Source of the DNA: Chitinophagales bacterium | Lineage (GTDB): Bacteria > Bacteroidota > Bacteroidia > Chitinophagales > Saprospiraceae | NCBI GenBank assembly: GCA_017303875.1 | Contig: JAFLBP010000001.1 | Coordinates: 1 to 64,000, forward strand | Reading direction: 5' to 3' | Length of the DNA stretch: 64,000 bases | In this document: one piece after another, positions 17,872 to 24,243 of the stretch | How the letters are laid out: each line of letters begins with the position of its first letter | Position numbering within the stretch: the first letter of the stretch is position 1 | Made by a program: the position numbers and the translations under genes | The notes under the pieces: model-generated | The model's input: only the letters and a program-made list of their open reading frames with translations | Told to the model about the DNA's origin: nothing | Databases searched by the model: none

Positions 17872-18519
17872 CTAATTCTTCTTAATTTTTGCATAGATTT
17901 TTCCTTTCCAATAAATTGGTTTTTGGGGATTCTCTTTGTGTTCAAAATTGAAGTTGAATTTCGCCTTCATTATTCCTTTTTTCCATAACTTTTTGTCAAT
18001 TCTAATATACCCGTCACTGCAATAATAGGTAGCGCTTCCGTCTGGTGTTATACTATTTAAGTCAATAGTCGCTTTGCAAATATTTTTCAGAATCTCAAGT
18101 TGCAAGCTGCAATGGGTTGCAATTCCAGTCGAAGTATAACAAAATATACTGTCCTCATTCATTCGGAAGACTTCAATAAAGTCTGTTCCTGCCCATTCAT
18201 AGCACCACGCTTCACATTGTATTGAATGAAATTGATGTGTCGTGTCCAACAATTGATAAAATATTTGTACAGAATCTTTAAGGACGATACTATTACTATC
18301 CAGCATTGAATAGCATCGTTCAGGACAAAATCCACCGTCCGCGCAACCTGCTTTTCCGTCTGCTTTCATTTCTACACCAAGCGGGTAACTCCAATTGTTT
18401 GTAAAGGAAAAGTCGCCCGATAAATTATCGACCCAATTTATTTTAACAGGATGTGAAACTTGTCCCCAGGATTTGGAACAAAGAAAAATAATTACAAAAA
18501 TTATAAATCTAAACCTCAT
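17872..18519 (-). CDS. Secreted protein of unknown function
   Basis: The 215-residue product has a signal peptide (MRFRFIIFVIIFLCSKSWGQ). The mature protein is rich in aromatic residues and cysteines (GCADGGFCPERCYSMLD, CEAWCYEW, HCSLQLE), suggesting disulfides, and ends with a lysine-rich beta-type segment (KPIYWKGKIYAKIKKN). I do not recognise a family. It is in the A/T-rich accessory stretch and is followed by an attC-like inverted repeat. Confidence 0.6.
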   Translation of the reverse strand: MRFRFIIFVIIFLCSKSWGQVSHPVKINWVDNLSGDFSFTNNWSYPLGVEMKADGKAGCADGGFCPERCYSMLDSNSIVLKDSVQIFYQLLDTTHQFHSIQCEAWCYEWAGTDFIEVFRMNEDSIFCYTSTGIATHCSLQLEILKNICKATIDLNSITPDGSATYYCSDGYIRIDKKLWKKGIMKAKFNFNFEHKENPQKPIYWKGKIYAKIKKN

Positions 18520-18611
18520 TTATGGATTGTCTATTTTTTTGTCGTTTATGTTTGCATGACCACCATCGTTACGCTTTACGATTTTGCGACGCTTAGAGCT
18601 TGTTCGGCGAT

Positions 18612-19436
18612 TTACAGTAAATCAATTTCATCTTCTGTAAGGCCTGTTAAATCCGAAATATCGTTACTGGGCATCCCTTTATCTTTCATTTTCTTAGCGA
18701 CATCCATTTTACCCTTTTTTTCTGCCTTTTGAGCTATAATTTCCTTTTCTCCACGTTCGTCTTGTTCCTTAATTGTCACATTATCATACGCCTTCAACTC
18801 CTCTTTGCTCCATTGGTATTTATCTGCTTCAATAAAAGCCGTTTTCAAACCCTCATCTTCATTGGCAAAATCAGGAATGACGTGCAGTTCTTCCGAGTAC
18901 TTGATGAAATATGTCCATTTGTCAATCGGCGTTTCCAATTCGTGCATCTCTTTTGTGAACTTGGATAATTCAATAAACGAAAACTGAATATCTTTCAACA
19001 GATGCTCGTTGGTCGTTTTGTTCAATATCAAATGCCGCGTATGGTAGTCTGTATCAGTACCAAAGGGAAAGTCCAAAATGCCAATGAAGTATGCCGGGTG
19101 CAAAAGCGGATAGTCCTCCCCCTTATCTATCTGCATGGAGTAGTCTCGTGAGATGTAGTATTGCACCCGCTTGTCAAACCCGGTTTTGTCGGCTACCTGC
19201 ATTTCTACTACGAACTTCCGCCCCGACTGGTCGGTCGCCCGAACGTCAAGGATGGTAGCTTTTTCACCCGCGATGCGGGGAAACTGGTACGGATTGGCGA
19301 TGGATACACTAACGACCCGATGCTCGCCTTCTAATTCCAGAGAGGCATTTAAAAACGAGATAAGCGGAGCAGTTTTCTGCTCGTTGCCAAATATTTTGCG
19401 GAAGGCAATGTCGTTTTTTACGTCTGCGAACTGCAT
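18612..19436 (-). CDS. Rpn family recombination-promoting nuclease / PD-(D/E)XK transposase-type protein
   Basis: The 274-residue product matches the Rpn/PDDEXK_2 family. It opens MQFADVKNDIAFRKIFG, then the nuclease core (AGEKATILDVRATDQSGRKFVVEMQ, giving the D...ExQ catalytic pattern), RVQYYISRDYSMQIDKGEDY, and the characteristic tail (GMPSNDISDLTGLTEDEIDLL) after a charged coiled-coil stretch. Family members (E. coli RpnA) are DNA endonucleases that promote RecA-independent recombination, and they are mobile and often multicopy. The protein looks full length. A well-formed promoter (TTTTG, 20 bases, TATCTTTG on the minus strand) sits directly upstream. Confidence 0.88.
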   Translation of the reverse strand: MQFADVKNDIAFRKIFGNEQKTAPLISFLNASLELEGEHRVVSVSIANPYQFPRIAGEKATILDVRATDQSGRKFVVEMQVADKTGFDKRVQYYISRDYSMQIDKGEDYPLLHPAYFIGILDFPFGTDTDYHTRHLILNKTTNEHLLKDIQFSFIELSKFTKEMHELETPIDKWTYFIKYSEELHVIPDFANEDEGLKTAFIEADKYQWSKEELKAYDNVTIKEQDERGEKEIIAQKAEKKGKMDVAKKMKDKGMPSNDISDLTGLTEDEIDLL

Positions 19437-19452
19437 AAATTGAATCTTTGTA

Positions 19453-19485
19453 CAAAGATACAGGAATCAAGCAAAATCAACAAAA
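19453..19485 (-). promoter_or_regulatory. Bacteroidota promoter upstream of Rpn gene
   Basis: On the minus strand, TTTTG (19481-19485) and TATCTTTG (19453-19460) are separated by 20 bases and lie just upstream of the ATG at 19436. Confidence 0.65.
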
Positions 19486-19556
19486 TCTAAACACAATTAG
19501 TTTTATTTCCGTATCTTATCGGATCTAAAACCCGACGCTACGAAACTAAACCCCGA

Positions 19557-20066
19557 TTAATGCTGCTCCTCAATATAAGGGTAAGGCTCAGCAATGCTCT
19601 CCGCCCAGGCGCCTGTTGCAGCCGTTGGCAGTGGCTTCAGCTCCCGATAAAGCTTGCCCGTTTGCTGTATCCTTTCAAACTGTTTTGGCGGATTCACGGT
19701 GTAGTCCGTGACGGTTTCTTTGATGGTAACTGGCAATTTCTCTGATTCCGCATCCGATGCCGTCGTAAATGACAACGCACGCGTCTTCGTGACCTTGCCG
19801 TCGGGGCCAAAATGTTCATAGGTTAAAAAATACATGCCTTCTCCCATGGCAGATTCTTTAACATCCATCTTGCTGCCGTCTTTTGTGTACGTCATCACCT
19901 CAAGCACCACATCGCCTTGTTCAACCCTGGGCATCAATTTCCAGGCAGAAAGGTCGTAGCTGCCAAAATGCTCAAAGTTAAACCAAGATTTGGGTGGATT
20001 TGAAGATTGATGGATGCTTTCATTCTGATTTTCAAAGGATTGCAAGAATGCAATTTTCATAACCAC
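19557..20066 (-). CDS. Hypothetical protein, probable C-terminal part of a frameshifted lipoprotein
   Basis: This frame yields 169 residues (NFEHFGSYDLSAWKLMPRVEQGDVVLEVMTYT type sequence, ending EPYPYIEEQH) without a signal of its own. Upstream in the same frame the reading continues sensibly as SRAYPVYTHREVVMKIAF, back to about 20110. The preceding frame (20057-20254) encodes a lipoprotein signal and linker. A one-base shift around 20080-20110 would fuse them into one lipoprotein of about 220 residues. Function unknown; no family recognised. Confidence 0.5.
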   Translation of the reverse strand: MVMKIAFLQSFENQNESIHQSSNPPKSWFNFEHFGSYDLSAWKLMPRVEQGDVVLEVMTYTKDGSKMDVKESAMGEGMYFLTYEHFGPDGKVTKTRALSFTTASDAESEKLPVTIKETVTDYTVNPPKQFERIQQTGKLYRELKPLPTAATGAWAESIAEPYPYIEEQH

Positions 20067-20254
20067 TTCGCGGTGGGTATAAACCGGGTAAGCACGGCTG
20101 AACTGTCGCTGACTCTAAGATCCGGCAGTACTGTGGTTTCGGCAGGCTTGCTGACTGGCTGGCTATTGTCGCCGCAGGACAAGAGCAAAAAAGTGCTAAA
20201 TACCGAACAGCACAAGGCGTTTCGCAAGACTGAAATGTTCGATTTGGATGTCAT
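20057..20254 (-). CDS. Lipoprotein N-terminal fragment (frameshifted)
   Basis: The 65-residue frame starts with a credible lipoprotein signal (NALCCSVFSTFLLLSCGDNS, lipobox LLSC) and a Ser/Pro/Glu linker, then ends at TGA within sequence whose neighbouring frame continues as the hypothetical protein at 19557. It is most simply the 5' part of that gene. Confidence 0.5.
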   Translation of the reverse strand: MTSKSNISVLRNALCCSVFSTFLLLSCGDNSQPVSKPAETTVLPDLRVSDSSAVLTRFIPTAKWL

Positions 20255-20412
20255 AACAAAGTGGTTGATGAAAAATGATGGTGTGGTGTTTTTTGGAGGA
20301 GGAGGGAAGATGCTGGCCCAGCGGGGAATATGGATGCAACGTGAGCATACCTGACGTGCCGACGTTTAGGAGGCATAAGAAGGTATCCTTTGCTGTACCC
20401 CGTTGTACCCAA

Positions 20413-21042
20413 CTATTTTTGTTTTACTTTTGACTTGTCTATCAATTTTAACAAGTCACTTGCTACAACTATTCGGTCAAATGATGTTAAGAAATCGAGT
20501 TCAACGTCTCGATGTGAACATGGATTTTTATAAAACCCGAATGCGCCAGCAATGTAGTGAGCAAAGGCCTCCCTTTCGGATTTTGGAAGGTTGTAATCTG
20601 TCAACATTCCGGTTTCAGGGTTAAAAGCGTTGCGTATTAGTTTGACTCCAACCTCCTCTGGGTCAGCACCCGTCTTTTTTCTAATTGCAGTTTCAATGCA
20701 TTTAAATGCTTGGAGTACAGCGCTTTCAAATTCCCCGGAATTGAGTAATTTAAAACTCTTTTCAATAATTTTCGGATGTACATATGTTTTAGGAGTGAGA
20801 GTGTATTCTTTGATTACTCGTCCGAATTCGCGTTCAGTAAATCTAAATCCCATTTTAGTCGGATGGAATACATCTTTTCCTTCATCATCATAAGCTCGTT
20901 GAAATTTTCGAATATCAATATGAGTTTCGTTGCTAGCTTTATACTTGATTCGTGTAAATCTAATCGGCTGGTACCCTCCTGGGTTTGCTTCGCCAATGAC
21001 TTCTTGGTATTCGATTTTTGCTTCAATTTCAGGTTTACTCAT
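20413..21042 (-). CDS. PC4-like plus Ymh (TIGR02391/HEPN-like) fusion protein
   Basis: The 209-residue product has two recognisable parts. Residues about 40-80 (HIDIRKFQRAYDDEGKDVFH, then PTKMGFRFTEREFGRVI) look like the PC4/p15 single-strand DNA-binding coactivator domain. Residues about 88-202 match the Hypoth_Ymh (TIGR02391) family: VHPKIIEKSFKLLNSGEFES, AVLQAFKCIETAIRKKTG, GVKLIRNAFNP and YKNPCSHRD. Ymh proteins are HEPN-like and often occur in mobile or defence contexts. The family's R-N-P-x-x-H motif is here K172-N-P-C-S-H177, with Lys replacing the usual Arg. There is no signal peptide, so it is cytoplasmic. An anti-element or regulatory role is inferred only. Confidence 0.7.
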   Translation of the reverse strand: MSKPEIEAKIEYQEVIGEANPGGYQPIRFTRIKYKASNETHIDIRKFQRAYDDEGKDVFHPTKMGFRFTEREFGRVIKEYTLTPKTYVHPKIIEKSFKLLNSGEFESAVLQAFKCIETAIRKKTGADPEEVGVKLIRNAFNPETGMLTDYNLPKSEREAFAHYIAGAFGFYKNPCSHRDVELDFLTSFDRIVVASDLLKLIDKSKVKQK

Positions 21043-21059
21043 AGTTTCATTTTAATTGT

Positions 21060-21147
21060 GTAAAACGGTGGCACTCACGCTGTGCCGCCGTGGGTTGGCT
21101 TTGCGGGTTGGACTTAGGCGGCATGGGCGTTGAGTGCTTTGTTGGGC
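21060..21147 (-). repeat. attC-like imperfect hairpin
   Basis: Read on the minus strand from 21147, GCCCAAC fits RYYYAAC exactly and is followed by AAAGCACTCAACGC. The partner arm is GCG-TGAGTGC, then GTTTTAC (GTTRRRY imperfect). Pairings: GCACTCA 21071-21077 with 21131-21137, CGC with GCG, TGCCGCC 21083-21089 with 21117-21123. A single unpaired base sits in one arm and a 27-nt loop closes the end. It lies directly after the stop of the minus-strand gene 21154-21582, as in a gene cassette. No integrase is in view. Confidence 0.4.
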
Positions 21148-21153
21148 GATTTT

Positions 21154-21582
21154 TTAATTCCTGCTTTTTAATTTTTCAAGAAACTTGTCGTCCGATGAGA
21201 TATTCTTTAAAACAAGTTGTAAGAGTCCTTTATCATCTTCAAAGTAGTATCCATTATAGTACACCCTTTTGAATGAAGTATAATAGAACCTAAACAACTC
21301 TTCTCCATTAACACAAAGTCTAATTAGCATTTTGGGTGAGAAATCGTTGTATTTTACTTTTTCCCCTTTTTGTAACTCTTGGAATTTTGACAAAAGGGCA
21401 CTAATAGTTGCTGAATTTGAAATGGTATCTGTTGGTTTAACTATTTCAAAGTCTTCAATTGATACCGGCTCACGGTTTTTTATTTCAAAAGGCTCATAAG
21501 TTATTATGATTTTCTCAATGCATGATTGCGAATGTGCCTCAATGAGTAAAAAAAAGGAAAAGAAAAGGGGAAGTACTCGCAT
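21154..21582 (-). CDS. Small secreted protein downstream of mini-Rhs gene
   Basis: The 142-residue product has a signal peptide (MRVLPLFFSFFLLIEAHSQS) and a mature part of mixed alpha/beta look (IIITYEPFEIKNREPVSIED, FRFYYTSFKRVYYNGYYFED). No family is recognised. It starts five bases after the stop of the mini-Rhs/zincin gene on the same strand, the usual position of a cognate immunity or partner protein, but that role is inferred from position alone. Confidence 0.6.
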   Translation of the reverse strand: MRVLPLFFSFFLLIEAHSQSCIEKIIITYEPFEIKNREPVSIEDFEIVKPTDTISNSATISALLSKFQELQKGEKVKYNDFSPKMLIRLCVNGEELFRFYYTSFKRVYYNGYYFEDDKGLLQLVLKNISSDDKFLEKLKSRN

Positions 21583-21587
21583 AATAT

Positions 21588-22721
21588 TTAATGTTTGACG
21601 TATCTGTTGTAATAACCAACAGGTAGGTTTGGTGGACCAACAAAGTTTGATGGTTGATTGGTTAGAGGTCCTGCCGTCTGATACTTTTTGTTGCCAAAAT
21701 CTCCATTTCTAACTCCCTCACCCATATATCTGGCGAGAGGTACTTCGTATGTTTCATTCACAAACTGTTCCTCATAATTCAAGTATCCAGCGGCAGTTGC
21801 TGGGCCATTCAATTGTTGCTCCCATGCCTCAATTCCTGCATAATCACCGCTTTTCGCCATATTATGCTGTTGAAGTTTGATAAAAGCATGCCCACCTTCA
21901 TGGTATAAGGTTGAAACTGGGCTTTGCAATCCCCCTGTGTTTGTCTCAAAACCTAATAGGTCATAATACGTTGTCAGGGCAACATTATAACCAGGCACTC
22001 CCATCGTAATTATCCCATCTCCTAACATTTTTTCACCTGTTGGCTTATTCATTCTTTCCCATGTTGTATTTTCAATTTTCCATGCAAATTCTTGGTGTTC
22101 AGCCAATGCAGCAATAATGTTGTTGTCAGTTGGTGAGTTTGCCATTAGATAGTCCAATTGAGCAAAAGTATTCTTGAAAAACTCAATATCACCTTCATAC
22201 TTATCACCATAATTGTATCTTACGGTTTGGGATTTACCATCATCACCTGTATAACCAAGTTCAATATACATTCCAGTAGGGTCTGTGTACCTTATTGGAT
22301 TGTTCGCTACATAGGCATAAGGGCTAATAGAGGGATAATCTCCCGCAGCAGGATCAATTGAAAGAAACCGAGCAACAAGCTCGGGGTCAAGTGTAGTTTC
22401 TTTCAAAAGTGCGTTGTTCTTGTCAAAAAGCCTAAATTTGTTTGTCCTTTTGTCGAACTCAATCCTTCTAACCTCCGAAAGTTTGTCAGAATTGAAAACT
22501 TCCATGAACTGCTTTCCATAGCGTTCATGCTCCGTCAGTAGCACTACGCTACTATCGCCGAACATGGCATACGGGCTTAAATTCTTCCGCTCTGCGTACC
22601 GAAACTTTGCGTTCGGGTCACCATAGTCCAAAGCGGTTTCTTCTGGTTGTTGGTTGAAGAAACACCAAAGGGCTGCAATAACGGCAGCAAACAGGGCTGC
22701 GAGCAATATTTTCTTTTTCAT
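21588..22721 (-). CDS. Mini-Rhs protein: membrane anchor, Rhs core signature, zincin-like C-terminus
   Basis: The 377-residue product starts with one transmembrane or signal segment (ILLAALFAAVIAALWCFF). After a short linker it carries the Rhs repeat-associated core signature at residues 118-150 (ARFLSIDPAAGDYPSISPYA, then NNPIRYTDPTGM). The C-terminal part contains HEGGH (274-278), an HExxH-type zinc motif, followed by acidic residues around EEQFVNE (317-323) that could supply a third ligand. Full Rhs proteins exceed 1,000 residues; here the repeats are absent and only the core boundary and C-terminal domain remain. This fits a small polymorphic-toxin-like effector or an orphan Rhs C-terminus. 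The start overlaps the upstream transglutaminase-like gene's stop by four bases. Confidence 0.75.
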   Translation of the reverse strand: MKKKILLAALFAAVIAALWCFFNQQPEETALDYGDPNAKFRYAERKNLSPYAMFGDSSVVLLTEHERYGKQFMEVFNSDKLSEVRRIEFDKRTNKFRLFDKNNALLKETTLDPELVARFLSIDPAAGDYPSISPYAYVANNPIRYTDPTGMYIELGYTGDDGKSQTVRYNYGDKYEGDIEFFKNTFAQLDYLMANSPTDNNIIAALAEHQEFAWKIENTTWERMNKPTGEKMLGDGIITMGVPGYNVALTTYYDLLGFETNTGGLQSPVSTLYHEGGHAFIKLQQHNMAKSGDYAGIEAWEQQLNGPATAAGYLNYEEQFVNETYEVPLARYMGEGVRNGDFGNKKYQTAGPLTNQPSNFVGPPNLPVGYYNRYVKH

Positions 22722-23806
22722 CTTGACGAAGTTATAGAGTTATTAGATAATTGTTTCGATTTTTCCTGTTCCATTGATTTGAGCCATTGCTCATACTTGT
22801 CGGGCGGCATCTCACGGTAGCCAAGGCTTTCAATCAGCGTTTCATTCCGCTTGAACTCCTCATGCCACGCTATCATTTTGGGTGTCGGCTTTTTGCCCTT
22901 GAATTTTTCAACTCTTTTCATCCCGACCGACCGCATGATATTGTGCTTCTGCATCAAGGTGTGGATGCTTTTGGGAAAGTATTCCAACGTCTTGTCGCAG
23001 CACAAAAGCCCAAACTCGTCGTAGTCGTATTTCCTTTGGTAGCCGATGGCAAGTTCCGTCAGGCAATAGGCGACCGACTTTTTCAAGTCCAAAGCCTCCA
23101 TGTAAATGCCGTTCTGAATTGCTTCCGCCGATATTCCACTTGAAGAAATCATCCAAGCATCCGATGAAAAATGCCCGTTAGTCAGTTCCACGTTCACCCA
23201 TTTTCCCTGTTCGTCGAGGTGCTTGATATAAATGTGGTTCGGTGCAATCGCCAAAAACGCCTCCGTTTTCATCTCCTCTGCCAAAATCTTGTAGTAGTAT
23301 GGCAAGGAACGGCAGTTGCCTTTGTGCGTTTCCATGAGTTTAGAGACAAAGGTTTGCCGCCAATCCTTTTTGCCTGTGAAGTCATTGAAATCGTAGGTGT
23401 ACGGCAAATTGCCGTTCAATTTGCTCGGTCGGGTGAAAAATTCGTACAATGCAAAGTTTCCCGCTGTTTTGTATTGTCCAACTCCTTTTTCTTCGATGAA
23501 GGCTTTCAAGGTCTGGGCTGTTGCTGCAATGTCATGACAATATTTGTCGTAATCTAACATTCCTTCCGAATACGACCACTCTGTGAGAAAAACCGCCCTT
23601 TTGAAGTCCAATGGCAATTTCCCTTCGAGCATGTGGGCTATTTCATTGTAGGCTTTGTTGAAATGCTCGTCTTGGGTCACAAAGGTGTCTTTGAAAGCCA
23701 CTTGCGGCGTGTTTTTTACTTCCTCGACCTGAACGGCGGGCTTTTCTTTCTCGCTCTGGCAGCCGAGCAAAACGAGCAAAAGCAATATTGGCAAGTGTCT
23801 TTTCAT
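22718..23806 (-). CDS. Transglutaminase-like lipoprotein
   Basis: The 362-residue product has a lipoprotein signal (MKRHLPILLLLVLLGCQSEK, lipobox Cys16). The central domain is transglutaminase/SirB1-like, with a papain-like arrangement: Cys165 in HKGNCRSLP, His191 in APNHIYIKH, and WVNVELTNGH supplying the third polar or acidic residue. The C-terminal region is helical, TPR-like (DEFGLLCCDKTLEYFPKSIH). It overlaps the mini-Rhs gene by four bases and is the first gene of this minus-strand set, so the two are co-expressed; whether it processes the Rhs product is unknown. Confidence 0.75.
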   Translation of the reverse strand: MKRHLPILLLLVLLGCQSEKEKPAVQVEEVKNTPQVAFKDTFVTQDEHFNKAYNEIAHMLEGKLPLDFKRAVFLTEWSYSEGMLDYDKYCHDIAATAQTLKAFIEEKGVGQYKTAGNFALYEFFTRPSKLNGNLPYTYDFNDFTGKKDWRQTFVSKLMETHKGNCRSLPYYYKILAEEMKTEAFLAIAPNHIYIKHLDEQGKWVNVELTNGHFSSDAWMISSSGISAEAIQNGIYMEALDLKKSVAYCLTELAIGYQRKYDYDEFGLLCCDKTLEYFPKSIHTLMQKHNIMRSVGMKRVEKFKGKKPTPKMIAWHEEFKRNETLIESLGYREMPPDKYEQWLKSMEQEKSKQLSNNSITSSR

Positions 23807-23958
23807 ATTTTATTTATTTCATTTTTTTCTTCTTGTTTCGCCCATCTCAGCTTAACCATACCCCCCAATACACAGCCAAACCCACATACTCACCCATATT
23901 ATTACGGCCATCCAACCCATCTGGCTGCATATCCGCAACCGTCACTTGCGTTCGGGCA

Positions 23959-24055
23959 CAAAAAAAACTACCCAACACCGGGTGCAAAAGAACCGGTGTT
24001 GGGTAGCTATATAGCAGGTGCTTGTCAGGCATGGTGCTTATCATTTAATTTTTAG
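23959..24055 (-). ncRNA. Candidate small RNA or attenuated leader (minus strand)
   Basis: A good promoter on the minus strand (TTTG at 24091-24094, 21 bases, TATATTTG at 24062-24069) is followed about 75 bases later by an intrinsic terminator: a perfect 14-bp stem (23993-24006 with 23968-23981) and eight Ts. No credible small protein fits between. It could be a stand-alone sRNA of about 95 nt, or an attenuator in the leader of the transglutaminase/mini-Rhs genes that begin at 23806. The rest of the gene-free stretch 23807-24243 shows nothing else apart from the CoA-disulfide reductase promoter. Confidence 0.5.
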
Positions 24056-24061
24056 GTTTGG

Positions 24062-24094
24062 CAAATATAAGCACCAGCTGTTTAAATTTCCAAA
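24062..24094 (-). promoter_or_regulatory. Bacteroidota promoter, TTTG-N21-TATATTTG (minus strand)
   Basis: Both elements are present with 21-base spacing. It drives the candidate small RNA, or possibly a leader, towards 23806. Confidence 0.6.
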
Positions 24095-24201
24095 CCACCC
24101 AGCGGACTTTTTTTTCAAAAACACAAAAACACCCAAACCCTAAAACACGCACGCCCCCGCCCACGTGACTTCTGTCACACCCCCACCCCCACACCCCGCC
24201 C

Positions 24202-24209
24202 TACCTTTG
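24202..24209 (+). promoter_or_regulatory. Bacteroidota -7 box TACCTTTG
   Basis: TACCTTTG lies 34 bases before the ATG of the CoA-disulfide reductase gene; no clear -33 element. Confidence 0.6.
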
Positions 24210-24243
24210 TGCCATCAAACTAAAAAACACCAACACGAAGGTT

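Noticed and set aside
18520..18611. A third attC-like site after the Rpn gene (CGCCGAACAAGCTC)
   Set aside because: The left box looks attC-like, but no complementary right arm or GTTRRRY box was found.
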